DNA from: CAZNLH01 sp964573995
Lineage (GTDB): Bacteria > Gemmatimonadota > CAZMKB01 > CAZNLH01
Length of the DNA stretch: 45,261 nucleotides
NCBI GenBank assembly: GCA_964573995.1
Contig: CAZNLH010000020.1
Location: 1 to 45,261, forward strand
Direction of reading: 5' to 3'
This document shows positions 1 through 8,991 of this stretch, piece after piece; position 1 is the first letter of the stretch, and each line of letters opens with the position of its first letter. Both the position numbers and the translations under genes were made by a program. The notes under the pieces were generated by a model. The model searched no databases and was not told where the DNA came from. It saw nothing but the letters and a program-made list of their open reading frames with translations.

Positions 1-225
1 GGGTCGCGCCTTCATAGTGGCCTCCCATGTCCTTAAAGGTGGCCCATTATACCACACCTTCATCATATTGTCAACTTAAATTATCTCCTTGTCAAGCCAA
101 AGTAGAAATGTCCTATTTAATATTAAGGTCAGTAAGAAACTCTCTTTGGAAAGAGGTCTCAGATGTCCTGATTAATATAGGACCTTACTTCCTCTTTCAT
201 GGGGCGTAAGTTAGGTAACGTCTTA
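1..225. other. Left-edge stretch without a supported gene
   Basis: AT-richer DNA before the insertion sequence. Short open frames are present but none has a recognisable protein sequence or a good ribosome-binding site. A small perfect inverted repeat (CTCTTT-GG-AAAGAG) lies near 141-154. It may be remnant accessory DNA next to the IS element; nothing more can be said. Confidence 0.4.
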
Positions 226-1612
226 AATTTCCTGTAAAAACGAGAGGCCCTCAAGTAGATTTGTAGAGGTCTTTTAAAAGAAAGGAGGGCCTCCCATGGA
301 GAGAAAGGTACAACCATCGGAGCGTATGCGCAAAGAGATTCACCGTTTGTGGAAGGAAGGTATTTCGGGCGAGGGTTCGGTGCTTGATGAGCTTTTGTCG
401 AGTGGAGCTCGATTGGTATTGCAGGAGTTATTGGAGCAGGAGGTGAGTGAGTTTTTGGGGCGTGGTCATTATGAGCGTCGGGGCGATGGTCAGCCACATC
501 GTGGTTATCGTAGCGGCTATGAGCCGGGCAGGGTGAGGACGGCGGAGGGATGAGTGGAGGTGAGTGTTCCTCAGGTACGGGATACGGATCGTCCGTTTAA
601 GTCGAAGTTGCGTCGATTTTTCGGGGAGAACACGGAAGTGCTCAAGCGTCTTGTGGCGGAGATGTATGCACGGGGCTTGAGCGATCGGGATATCGAGGAC
701 GCACTCTATGGCGCGACGGGTGATCGTCTCTTATCGAAGAGTAGTGTGTCGGCGTTGTCGGAGGTATTGTGGGAGGAGTACGAGGCGTTTGTAGAGCGTG
801 ATCTGTCGTGTTATGACGTGCTCTATCTATTCGCCGATGCGATCTATGAGAGTGTGAGGAAGCGGTTTGGGGTGAAGGAGGTGATCCTGGTGGCCTGGGG
901 CGTGTGTAGTGATGGGAGTAAGGTACTTCTTCATCTGGCGTTGGGCAACAAAGAGGGTCGAGGGTGCTGGGTTGAGTTTTTTGAGGATATGCAGAATCTT
1001 GGATTGACGATCCCGCTGCTGGTGACATCGGATGGTTGCCCTGGATTAATCGGAGCGATCGAGGAGGTCTTTCCCTTGAGCCTGAGGGCGAGGTGTTGGT
1101 ATCACCGGATGCAGAACCTCGAGGCGAAGGTGCCGCCTCAGATCTGGCCGGAGTTGAAGGCAGAGATCCAGCTTATCCGTGACTCAGCGAACTATGAGGG
1201 TGGCAAGGAGCGGTTGGAGGAGTTTGTGGAGACGTACGGGGCAACGTATCCATCTCTAGTAAAGTGTCTGCGAGAGGATGTCGCGATATTGAATCATCTG
1301 AGGGTGCCGATCTGTCACAGAAAGACGGTGAGGACAACAAACCTGGTCGAGAGAAGCTTTGTGGAGGAGCAGCGCAGGACAAAGGTCATCCCGGGCTTTC
1401 TCACCGAGAAGAGTGCGCTGAAATTGATCTTCTCGGTCATGATCCGGGCCGCCAAACGATGGAATCGAATCCCGATGAATAAACTGGAGCTCTCTCAACT
1501 GGAGACGTTACGAAGAGAACTTGGAATAGAGAGAACCGTGATCATGGAGAAGATGGACCAGGAGTTCGCGGTGAGGGCTGGCTGATGACTAACTGTTTTT
1601 ACAGGAAAAATT
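226..1612 (+). mobile_element. IS256-family (mutator-type) insertion sequence
   Basis: The element is bounded by imperfect terminal inverted repeats. The left end around 226-241 and the right end around 1596-1612 share the core TTTCCTGTAAAAAC in opposite orientation. It contains one transposase reading frame that fills it, as in IS256-family elements of about 1.3-1.4 kb. I could not see a convincing 8-9 bp target duplication at the ends, so the exact boundaries are uncertain by a few bases. A 9-bp inverted repeat (244-252 with 285-293) lies before the transposase start and covers its Shine-Dalgarno sequence. Confidence 0.85.
296..1585 (+). pseudogene. IS256-family transposase interrupted by an in-frame TGA
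   Basis: The frame starts at ATG 296 behind GGAGG and is open to 1585 except for one TGA at 551-553 (codon 86 of 429). Both sides of the TGA belong to the same frame and the same protein: the N-terminal part ends in the segment before the family's VPQVR motif, which follows directly after the stop. The DDE catalytic core looks intact downstream: an Asp in LFADAIYE, an Asp in VTSDGCPG, a CWYHRMQNL zinc-like segment and a Glu in NLVERSF. A GTG at 554 could start a 343-aa product lacking the N-terminal DNA-binding part. The simplest reading is a nonsense mutation, with TGA likely replacing a sense codon such as TGG, CGA or GGA. Selenocysteine insertion is conceivable in a Sec-decoding cell, but I see no well-placed hairpin. 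Confidence 0.85.
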
Positions 1613-1918
1613 GGACTTGACCAGTAAATTATCTCTCGGAGCTTTGAACACGATGGAGGTGTGACAGAGATAGATCTCTGGCCTATTCGTCGGTATCGGC
1701 TTGTGTGACACCAGTGTGATGGTATATTCAGAAAAATACCCCACATCCAGACAATAACCCTCGTCGTTACGACTAAATTCGCCTCAATTCCAGCTAGGGG
1801 TCCAGCCATGCCTGTGAACCCCCGTCATTCCGACGAAAGCCGGAACCCAGAGGTTTCTGAACTATGAAACATCCCTTCCCCCACAAAGATTATAGATTAT
1901 CCGGGGTTTTTGTTTCCT
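1613..1918. other. Intergenic region with REP-like repeat
   Basis: About 300 bases between the IS right end and the 3' end of the HNH gene, with no supported gene. It contains a 16-bp inverted repeat (CAGAGAT-AG-ATCTCTG, 1665-1680) and a REP/dRS3-like unit at 1822-1850. It probably holds the 3' end of the wHTH/HNH transcript, but no T-tract terminator is evident. Confidence 0.5.
1822..1850 (+). repeat. REP/dRS3-like palindromic unit
   Basis: The segment contains GTCATTCCGACGAAAGCCGG followed by AACCCAG, a small hairpin (TTCCG...CGGAA). It strongly resembles the dispersed GTCATTCC-type repeats with central inverted repeats known from many proteobacterial genomes. Only one copy was noticed in this window, so its dispersed nature is inferred from resemblance. 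Confidence 0.5.
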
Positions 1919-2437
1919 TCATCCTCCAATTTTATTGTGTTTACTCCGGTTACAGTGTTCACACAGGAGTTGAATATTTCGGACGGTGTTTGCTCCGCCC
2001 TTGGAAACAGGGATTATATGGTCATATTCAAGGTTTTCTCTGCTCCCACATGAAACACATCTCCCTTGATCCCTGCGCCATACCTCCCGCTGAACTGATT
2101 TGGGTATAGAGCGCCTCCTTTGTGGTGTTTCCTCCTCTTGGTCTTTATCTATGCCCTGTTCAATAACATCCTTGCCCTGTTCAATAACATCCTTTTTGAA
2201 GACATGGACCAGGCGATCGATCGATATAATTACTAAAGTTACAATGAAACCAATTATACATCCGCCTAAAGCTCCAACGATCCCCATAAACACAACTATA
2301 AAAACCGAGCCCCAAAAACCCCAACTACCCCCACCACGAGGGCCGTCCACCAATACTTTTGTAATGAGGATGAGCGGGATTATTACTATTAACCCGATAC
2401 TAATATCGTCTGTAATATCGTCTATTGAGCGCTTCAC
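1919..2437 (-). CDS. Membrane-anchored HNH endonuclease-like protein
   Basis: A protein of 172 residues. The N-terminal part (about 10-75) holds two hydrophobic segments likely to span the membrane, separated by a Gly/Pro-rich stretch, followed by a charged, repeat-containing linker (DVIEQGKDVIEQG). The C-terminal 50 residues are a typical HNH nuclease domain with CVSC, the YDHIIP motif, NIQLLC and CEHCN, giving the two CxxC zinc knuckles and the ββα-metal core. The start is GTG 2437, preceded by GGAGG nine bases upstream. It lies 23 bp downstream of the small wHTH-like gene, so the two are probably co-transcribed. HNH domains cut DNA, and fusion to membrane helices occurs in some defence or mobile-element proteins. 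The actual role is unknown. Confidence 0.8.
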   Translation of the reverse strand: MKRSIDDITDDISIGLIVIIPLILITKVLVDGPRGGGSWGFWGSVFIVVFMGIVGALGGCIIGFIVTLVIISIDRLVHVFKKDVIEQGKDVIEQGIDKDQEEETPQRRRSIPKSVQREVWRRDQGRCVSCGSRENLEYDHIIPVSKGGANTVRNIQLLCEHCNRSKHNKIGG

Positions 2438-2460
2438 AGGACTGAGCCTCCTCTATTCTC

Positions 2461-2829
2461 TTATCTTCCGCCTTCGAGGGAGGAATCGTCCTCCACCAAG
2501 CGCCGTACAACGTCCCGGGCGGACATATCCGTCCATCCTGTGGGCTCTATGAAGGTATATAGACCCCTCCCCGTATACTTCACCGCATCCCCCATCCGGT
2601 GAAGAGTCTTCCAGATTGTATCTGGATTCCGCTCGAGGATAGCGGCCAGATCGTATTTAGAGAGAGGCTCTTTTTCACGCCTGAAGGCCTCAATGATCTC
2701 TTGCCGCTTAACGGTCACCATCAGCTCCCCGATTGTCCATTCGGGGCCTATCTCTGCCAGGCCCTGGTACAATAGCCTATACGTCCTCATTACGCTCTGT
2801 CTGTACGTCACCTGAATTATGTGTCCCAT
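2461..2829 (-). CDS. Small protein with winged-helix-like domain
   Basis: An open frame of 122 residues whose second half (about 38-95) reads like a winged helix-turn-helix: KRQEIIEAFRRE, then a PLSKYDLAAIL helix, NPDTIWKTLHRM recognition helix and a TGRGLYTF wing. Such domains are common at the C-terminus of plasmid/phage primase-helicase proteins, so this could be a free regulator or the remnant of a larger replication protein. The ATG at 2829 has no clear ribosome-binding site. Starts at ATG 2790 or GTG 2718 (the latter behind GGGGAG) are alternatives. The TAA stop is followed after 23 bp by the HNH gene. No function is claimed beyond probable DNA binding. Confidence 0.6.
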   Translation of the reverse strand: MGHIIQVTYRQSVMRTYRLLYQGLAEIGPEWTIGELMVTVKRQEIIEAFRREKEPLSKYDLAAILERNPDTIWKTLHRMGDAVKYTGRGLYTFIEPTGWTDMSARDVVRRLVEDDSSLEGGR

Positions 2830-2922
2830 AATGCGCGTTTAAGGAAACATACGGGCCGCCACCATCCGGGCCACCTCACCCCCGAGGCCTACATCATCCA
2901 AAAATTTCAATATCTATGTTTT

Positions 2923-3609
2923 TCAAAAACTCCAGGCAGTCCTCAAGCCCACTCCCTCATTCTCATTAAAGGTGAGAAAAATCCTGGGAGAGTGGGCCCT
3001 GACATACCCACGCTCACGGTTTATTCGCTTTGCCGACCTATATGCATCAACCGCACTTATAGCATAGGAAACCAGATATAATAGCGCACCTGCTCTTATT
3101 TCACCTTCATTAGGGTCACTAACCTCATAATTATAGTATCCGTAGGAGTTGTAGGTGGTTGTTGCACTTGCACCGTGAATTACAAGGCCAAGACCCACAA
3201 TCCCGGCAGCAAAGAACCCAAGCCCTTTGCCGACTTCTCCGTTATACCATTGGCCTGTCCCTTGAATTGGCAGGAAACCGCCGAAAACTAAAGAAAAAGC
3301 AATAGCAGTCCCTGGACTCTTTCGATCTTCTGCATATAGCAACTCCTTGGTTATCTTCTCTACCTTCTCCATTTGGAAGGCAAATATATTTCCCTCCCCT
3401 GTCTGGATTTTGACGTAGTGGTCTGGGGAGAATTCTATAATCGTTCCTCGTATGACCGAGCCATCTTTTAAGTAAACGACATCCTGCATTACTTGCGCAT
3501 TTTTGCTTCTACTCGACCGCCCTTCCCCAAAACGGTGGGTTCTCTGGGCAGAGACTTCTGACACGAGGCAAAAAATCGCCAGTATAATAAGAAACACAAC
3601 CTTTGTCAT
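2923..3609 (-). CDS. Exported protein with DGSVIRGTI motif and membrane helices
   Basis: A protein of 228 residues starting at ATG 3609 behind AAGGAGG. Residues 1-21 form a signal peptide ending SVSA-like (EVSAQ). Residues about 43-85 contain VYLKDGSVIRGTIIE followed by a β-rich stretch ending in a V-E-KI motif. This small module is frequent in exported proteins of FCB-group and candidate-phylum genomes. The rest has Gly-rich hydrophobic segments (about 100-150 and 175-190), separated by a Tyr/Asn-rich loop, likely membrane-embedded. No enzymatic motif is visible. It stands alone, upstream of the wHTH/HNH pair and separated from it by about 90 bp. The function is unknown; the call of real gene is secure from signal peptide, start site and sequence character. 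Confidence 0.75.
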   Translation of the reverse strand: MTKVVFLIILAIFCLVSEVSAQRTHRFGEGRSSRSKNAQVMQDVVYLKDGSVIRGTIIEFSPDHYVKIQTGEGNIFAFQMEKVEKITKELLYAEDRKSPGTAIAFSLVFGGFLPIQGTGQWYNGEVGKGLGFFAAGIVGLGLVIHGASATTTYNSYGYYNYEVSDPNEGEIRAGALLYLVSYAISAVDAYRSAKRINRERGYVRAHSPRIFLTFNENEGVGLRTAWSF

Positions 3610-3949
3610 CGTTTAATACCTCCTTCACCGGTGGTTTTAATTTGTCAAGACAGTGCCTAATTCCGTTCCGGGGCTCTGTCACTCACCTTTGATTTCTGCT
3701 GAGGAAAATCTTTTGTGAAAAAGGCAGAACTCAAGCGGAGGATCGAAGAAAAATTATACCAACTCTATAAACTCTATCACACAAACAGAAGAGGCCAAAG
3801 AGTGAAGCCACACAAGATAGAAACAGCCAGATGCCAGGTGACATCTTAGATGATTCAACACTACCCACTTCAGTTACCACCTTAAATGAGTTGACACGCT
3901 TAAATGCCCTCCCTTTATCGAGCAAAATGGCGGGCATCCCTTATATCTT
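3610..3949. other. Intergenic region without supported gene
   Basis: This separates the aconitase 3' end from the start of the exported protein gene. It must hold the promoter of the latter and the aconitase 3' end. An inverted repeat ATGCCC/GGGCAT (about 3907-3938) could form a weak stem after aconitase but lacks a T-tract. A 68-codon minus-strand frame at 3731-3937 has one hydrophobic stretch but no ribosome-binding site and is not annotated. Confidence 0.4.
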
Positions 3950-6679
3950 TCAACCTACCTGTGAGGTCACCATACCGCGAAGCACCGTCTGAAGGATGCC
4001 GCCGTTGCGGTAGTATTCCGCCTCCACGGGCGAATCGACGCGGGCGATCACCCGGAACTCCTTCGTACCTCCACCGTCTTCCACGACCCTGACCGTCACC
4101 TCCTGCATGGGCCTCAAGCCGCCGCCAATGTTATCTATATCGTACTTCTCCCGGCCGGTCAGGCCAAGGGTCTCGGCGTTTTCTCCGGTCTTGAACTGCA
4201 GGGGCAATATCCCCATGCCAATGAGATTGCTCCGATGAATACGTTCGTATCCCTCAGCGAGGACCGCCCTGATCCCAAGCAGGAGCGTCCCCTTGGCGGC
4301 CCAGTCTCGGGAACTGCCTGTGCCGTATTCCTTGCCGGCTATCACGATCAATGGAGTGCCATCACTACGGTATCTCGTGGCCGCCTCGTATATATCCATC
4401 GTCTCCCCAGTTGGATGGTAGATAGTGTAGCCCCCTTCGACCCCCGGGACCAGCCGGTTGCGAAGGCGGACGTTCCCGAACGTCCCGCGCATCATCACCT
4501 CGTGGTTGCCCCGGCGCGACCCGAAGGTATTGAAATCCACGGGTACTATGCCCCGTGAGATCAGATAGCGGCCCGCGGGGCCATCTTCAGCGATTACGCC
4601 CGCCGGGGAGATGTGGTCCGTGGTGACCGAATCTCCGAGCAACGCCAGTACAGAAGCCCCCCGGACAGGTTCAATCGGCGGCAATTCAGTTGTCATATCG
4701 ATGAAGAAAGGCGGCTCCTGGATATAAGTGGACGACTGGTCCCAGTCATAGAGGTCCTTGCCGCCCACCTGGATCGCATTCCAGGTCTCATTTCCCTTGA
4801 AGACATCGGCGTATTGTTCCCGGAAGACCTCGGGCCTCAAGGCATTCCGCACCTCCTCTCTCACTTCGTCGGAAGTGGGCCAGATATCCTTCAGGAAGAC
4901 GGGGTCTCCTGACGGGTCGAATCCCAACGGCTCCGTTGAAAGGTCGATGTCGACCGTTCCTGCCAGGGCATACGCCACTACGAGGGGCGGCGACGCCAGG
5001 TAGTTTGCCTGCACATACGGGCTTATCCGCCCCTCGAAATTCCTGTTACCGGAGAGGACGGCGGCCACAATTAGGTCGTTTTCACGGACCGCACGGGCGA
5101 CGTGCGGAGGTAAGGGGCCGCTGTTCCCTATGCAAGTCGTACAACCGAAGCCGACGATGTGAAACCGCAGTGCCTCAAGGTACGGGATAAGGCCGCTCGA
5201 CTCCAGGTATCTCGCCACAACCGTGGATCCAGGCGCGCAACTCGTCTTGACCCACGGCCTGACGCTGAGGCCCCTTCGCACGGCGTTCCTTGCAAGGAGC
5301 GCGGCGCCGATCATCACGCTCGGGTTGCTCGTATTCGTACAACTCGTAATGGCCGCAATGACCACCGAGCCGTGTTTCAACTCGTAGCTTATTCCATGCT
5401 CCCTCACGGTCGCCGAGCGGTCTCTCAGGTCCACTGGCAGGCCGATGCCGCTCTTTCCCGCTGGAGACGTGAGGGCCCGATCAAAACGCTCCTTCATCCT
5501 TCGAAGAGGAACGCGATCCTGCGGCCTCTTGGGCCCGGCCATGCTCGGCTCAACCGTCCCCATATCGAGTTTTAGGTGTTCGGTAAAGGCCGGAACGCTC
5601 ATTTCATCGGTCCTGAACATCCCCTGAGCCTTGGTGTACCGTTCCACCAGGTCCACCAAACCCTTCGGCCTCCCACTCGCCGCCAGGTAACGCAATGTCT
5701 CATCGTCCACCGGGAAAAATCCCATCGTTGCCCCGTATTCCGGCGACATGTTCGCGATAGTGGCCCTGTCCGGCAGTGCCAGTTTGCTGACACCGGGTCC
5801 GTAGTATTCGACGAACTTTCCCACGACACCGTGAGACCTCAGCATCTCCGTTATGGTCAATACGAGGTCTGTGGCCGTCACGCCCGCGGGGAGTTCCCCG
5901 GTCAGCATGAAACCGACGACCTCCGGAGTGAGCATGTACAGCGGCTGTCCCAGCATAACCGCTTCGGCCTCGATCCCACCGACACCCCACCCTACCACTC
6001 CGAGACCGTTTATCATGGTAGTATGCGAATCGGTACCAACGAGTGTGTCCGGATAGGCAAGCCCGATCCCCCCATCCATGCGCGAATGGACCACGGAGGC
6101 GAGATACTCCAGGTTTACCTGGTGGACGATCCCGGTGGCGGGCGGCACGACCCGCAGGTTGTCGAAGGCCTCCGCGCCCCATCGCAGAAACTCGTACCTC
6201 TCCCTGTTTCGCTCAAACTCGCGCTTCGCGTTGAGATCAAGAGCGGAAAGGGTCCCGAAGTGATCCACCTGGACTGAATGATCTATCACCAGATCGACCG
6301 GGATCTTTGGATTGATACGCCTGGGATCTCCCTTGAACCTTACCATGGCGCTCCTGAGCGCCGCAAGGTCGACCACAGCAGGCACACCGGTGAAGTCCTG
6401 CATTACCACTCGCGCCGGCTTAAAAGGAAACTCCCGCCCGGCCACGTTACCGGCATCCCATCCGGCAAGGCCCACGACGTCGTCCCGCGAAATCTCGCTG
6501 CCATCGCAATGCCGGATAAGGGACTCGAGAAGCACCTTTATGGATATCGGAAGGCGAGACACATCGCCCAACCCTTCCTCCTCCAGTTTCTCGATACGAT
6601 AGAAATTCACGGGCCCCTCGGAGGTCTCGAGCGTTGCCCGCGCCCCGAAAGGGTCGCTGTCCTTCCCCTGTCTTTTCAT
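3950..6679 (-). CDS. acnA: Aconitate hydratase A (AcnA/IRP type)
   Basis: A protein of 909 residues, the usual length of bacterial AcnA. It isomerises citrate and isocitrate in the TCA cycle with a [4Fe-4S] cluster. The three cluster cysteines are visible: C447 in SCTNTSNP and C513/C516 in GCTTCIGNSGPL. Other family signatures are VGTDSHTTMINGLGVVGWGVGGIEAE (about 214-240), the linker around 375-395 and the swivel domain near the C-terminus with GDSVTTDHISPAG and YGTGSSRDWAAKG. The start is ATG 6679 with AAAGGA about nine bases upstream. It is apparently monocistronic, with 237 bp separating it from the FG-GAP gene on the same strand. Nothing suggests damage. Confidence 0.97.
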   Translation of the reverse strand: MKRQGKDSDPFGARATLETSEGPVNFYRIEKLEEEGLGDVSRLPISIKVLLESLIRHCDGSEISRDDVVGLAGWDAGNVAGREFPFKPARVVMQDFTGVPAVVDLAALRSAMVRFKGDPRRINPKIPVDLVIDHSVQVDHFGTLSALDLNAKREFERNRERYEFLRWGAEAFDNLRVVPPATGIVHQVNLEYLASVVHSRMDGGIGLAYPDTLVGTDSHTTMINGLGVVGWGVGGIEAEAVMLGQPLYMLTPEVVGFMLTGELPAGVTATDLVLTITEMLRSHGVVGKFVEYYGPGVSKLALPDRATIANMSPEYGATMGFFPVDDETLRYLAASGRPKGLVDLVERYTKAQGMFRTDEMSVPAFTEHLKLDMGTVEPSMAGPKRPQDRVPLRRMKERFDRALTSPAGKSGIGLPVDLRDRSATVREHGISYELKHGSVVIAAITSCTNTSNPSVMIGAALLARNAVRRGLSVRPWVKTSCAPGSTVVARYLESSGLIPYLEALRFHIVGFGCTTCIGNSGPLPPHVARAVRENDLIVAAVLSGNRNFEGRISPYVQANYLASPPLVVAYALAGTVDIDLSTEPLGFDPSGDPVFLKDIWPTSDEVREEVRNALRPEVFREQYADVFKGNETWNAIQVGGKDLYDWDQSSTYIQEPPFFIDMTTELPPIEPVRGASVLALLGDSVTTDHISPAGVIAEDGPAGRYLISRGIVPVDFNTFGSRRGNHEVMMRGTFGNVRLRNRLVPGVEGGYTIYHPTGETMDIYEAATRYRSDGTPLIVIAGKEYGTGSSRDWAAKGTLLLGIRAVLAEGYERIHRSNLIGMGILPLQFKTGENAETLGLTGREKYDIDNIGGGLRPMQEVTVRVVEDGGGTKEFRVIARVDSPVEAEYYRNGGILQTVLRGMVTSQVG

Positions 6680-6915
6680 CGGCCACGTCCTTTCCTTCGG
6701 TAATCCATAGATTCCATTACAGTATCACTATTGAACAAAGACCCCCGCACTCATGGAGAATCTACTAAAGATCGTCGAATTATTCCAGAGCGAATTCGGA
6801 TGTGGAGCGCCATCATTCCGTCTCCACCTCCTGGAAGGCACTGGGAGGGGAATCAGTGGTGTTGGTTATGTATATCATGCCTTTTGCGCGGTTGATCGAG
6901 TTGGCCACGGAGGGC
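6680..6915 (-). other. acnA upstream region with out-of-phase coding-like tail
   Basis: Between the FG-GAP gene stop (6916-6918) and acnA. On the minus strand a different frame stays open from 6938 to a TGA at 6813-6815 and reads like genuine protein (WDPVCEPSVANSINR, then MIYITNTTDSPP), with codon third positions mostly G/C. It begins at a run of five G (C5 on the plus strand, 6934-6938), where one inserted or deleted base would join it to the FG-GAP protein. Just after it, GGAGG precedes an ATG with a 21-codon frame, too short to call. The acnA promoter must lie in the remaining 130 bp, but I cannot place it. Confidence 0.4.
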
Positions 6916-8874
6916 TCACATACCGGGTCCCAGCCCCCTCATCCTCGCCGCCAGGATCCTGTCGGCATGCGGGCCAAATGTCGAGACGGCCCACGAGAGG
7001 TAGCGGCCGGTTTCCCTGGCCTTCACGCTGACCCTCTCCATCTCCGCCAGCCTGTTGGACCTCACGGCCGCCGCAAGTCCGAGTGACCGCCTGTCGGTCG
7101 ACCCCGGCCACCCATTGGCAGGAGCGGCGAGGGATCCCCTCGACCGCCATCCCCCAGTGACCGCCCCCGGGCCGATCTCCCTAAATGCGGGGTTCAGGAT
7201 CTCGACTTCAAACGAGTCGCTGTCCATTACGGATACGCCGTACGTCCCAACGGCGACTACCACCCTGTAGGCACCGGCTGGAGCGACCGGCGGAACCGCT
7301 TCCTCGAGGCGGGGCGACACGGTGACCCCGCCAGGCAACGTGACGCCATAGGCCCTCTCCAGGGGGATAGTGGATCCCCAAGGGGTGCGAACGTCCATCC
7401 AGGCGTCGAAGGTCTGGGGAAACGCCGTGGAATTGTGCAGGGTGACGGTCACACCCAGGGTGTCGCCGGCGTGGATCAACGAGGTGTCCGGGGCAGCGGT
7501 GATCTCCACCCAGGGCCCCTGGCTGTCCCCCTCGATACAGTAGGCCTTGCCCCCGCTGCCGCCTATCATCTGGGTCCCCGCGATGGCCTCCTCGATCCCG
7601 TCACCGTTCACGTCCGGAATGGACCGGACGGTATAGAGGCGGTTGCCGGTCGTGTATGTCCATATGACATTCCCTGTCGCGCCGCTCGCACAATAGACCT
7701 TCGTGTCGAAAGATCCGGCCAGGACATCGGCGATCCCGTCACCGTCGACGTCTGCGATAGGGTAGACCGTCCAGACGTCACCTCCGTTCAGGGTACCTGT
7801 CGGCGTGCTCCATAGGAGCGTGCCGGTCGAGCCGTCGAGGCAGGTGATCGAGTTGTCCCACGACCCCACGATGACGTCGTCGATTCCATCTCCATTGACG
7901 TCATCTATCGGTTCGACCTTCATTATCACCGTCCCGAGGAAGTGCTCCCAGATGACCTGACCCGTCCCCGAACTTCCCCCCTCTATGCAGTAGACCCACT
8001 CGCTCCAACCCCCGGCCAGGGCGTCATCTATGCCATTGCCGTTCACGTCGCGTATGGCCGATACGTCTTGCACGGTGCTCCCCGTGTCGTAGGTCCAGAT
8101 GGTCAGGGCGGGCTCGCCCGAAGAAGCCCCCTCTATCGCGGCCACGCGGTTGTCTATGAAATTTCCGCCGCACCCCACGAGGGCATCCGGATAACCGTTG
8201 CCGTTTACGTCGCCAAGGGAACAGATCGATTCTACCCCGTCGTTGTCAGCGTCCCATTTCCACAACACGGTCGCGTCCCCCGAACCGGCGCCATCGTAAC
8301 AGAACGCCGCCCTCGTGTCGTTTCCGAAGGCGGCCAGAACATCGGCGATCCCGTCGCCGTTGAGGTCACCTATGGGATTGACGGCGTAACACCAGCCCGA
8401 GGGAGGATGCTGGTAGGAATCGTACTCGAAGAGGATGTCTCCCGTGGCCCCCGTAATGGCGAAGGCGGTCCTTCCTCCCCAGGCCGTGCCGAGGAGTATA
8501 TCCTCGAGGCCGTCGCCGCTCATGTCGGGCGATGTCGACAGGCACTGGTCCCCGTACCCGCCCCCACCCGATACCCCGCCGTACGGTTTCGTCGACCATA
8601 TGACTTCGCCGTAACCCTCGCTGTTTCCCTTTATGAGGAAGAGGTCGTCTCCGGCTGGAGCCCCTGCGTCGTACGACATTACGACGACCTCGGCAATGCC
8701 GTCGGCAATGCCGTCACCGTCCTGATCACCTATGGAGGCCACGCACTCCACGTTCTCTATTCCCTGGAACCACCAGAAGAGATTGCCGGCCGCCTGTCCG
8801 CTGAGTGTCCGGGTACAAAGGAAGGAGATGCCGGCAAGCAAGGCCGCTATAAGGTAGTAGCGTGAGCGAATCAT
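6916..8874 (-). CDS. Secreted FG-GAP/VCBS-repeat surface protein
   Basis: A protein of 652 residues from ATG 8874, preceded by AAGGAGG seven bases upstream. The frame opens 31 codons earlier but that part is not protein-like. Residues 1-28 are a signal peptide. Residues about 35-465 carry at least eight FG-GAP β-propeller repeats, each with a calcium-type D-x-N/D-x-D-G loop (for example DQDGDGIAD, DVNGDGIDD, DVDGDGIAD), each followed by a strand such as VLAGS. Then comes an Ig-like module (about 475-580) ending in DSDSFEVEI. The second FG-GAP protein of the window (23039-25540) ends in a similar module. The last 70 residues are unlike the rest, and the stop lies beside a G5 run, after which another frame continues; see the acnA upstream region. 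It is likely an extracellular or outer-surface β-propeller. Ligand unknown. Confidence 0.85.
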   Translation of the reverse strand: MIRSRYYLIAALLAGISFLCTRTLSGQAAGNLFWWFQGIENVECVASIGDQDGDGIADGIAEVVVMSYDAGAPAGDDLFLIKGNSEGYGEVIWSTKPYGGVSGGGGYGDQCLSTSPDMSGDGLEDILLGTAWGGRTAFAITGATGDILFEYDSYQHPPSGWCYAVNPIGDLNGDGIADVLAAFGNDTRAAFCYDGAGSGDATVLWKWDADNDGVESICSLGDVNGNGYPDALVGCGGNFIDNRVAAIEGASSGEPALTIWTYDTGSTVQDVSAIRDVNGNGIDDALAGGWSEWVYCIEGGSSGTGQVIWEHFLGTVIMKVEPIDDVNGDGIDDVIVGSWDNSITCLDGSTGTLLWSTPTGTLNGGDVWTVYPIADVDGDGIADVLAGSFDTKVYCASGATGNVIWTYTTGNRLYTVRSIPDVNGDGIEEAIAGTQMIGGSGGKAYCIEGDSQGPWVEITAAPDTSLIHAGDTLGVTVTLHNSTAFPQTFDAWMDVRTPWGSTIPLERAYGVTLPGGVTVSPRLEEAVPPVAPAGAYRVVVAVGTYGVSVMDSDSFEVEILNPAFREIGPGAVTGGWRSRGSLAAPANGWPGSTDRRSLGLAAAVRSNRLAEMERVSVKARETGRYLSWAVSTFGPHADRILAARMRGLGPGM

Positions 8875-8991
8875 CGGATCCTCCTTTTTCTCAAAGCCTA
8901 CTACATTATAGCAGATGGAGCGGCATTTATCAACGGGGGGACAGTGAATCACCGGGGCCTGGTCCACATTATCACGAGAAAGGGCATCTCC

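Noticed and set aside
554..600. SECIS element after the transposase TGA
   Set aside because: GAGG/CCTC starts only three bases after the TGA, and the next stem (ACGGA/TCCGT) has its loop too far away and without an early G, unlike the selD hairpin.
2830..2907. Short minus-strand frame ending GEVARMVAARMFP
   Set aside because: Protein-like in sound but about 24 codons with only a TTG start and no ribosome-binding site; too short to support.
3731..3937. 68-codon minus-strand frame with a hydrophobic stretch
   Set aside because: No ribosome-binding site, no signal of a family, located in an intergenic gap; chance frame likely.
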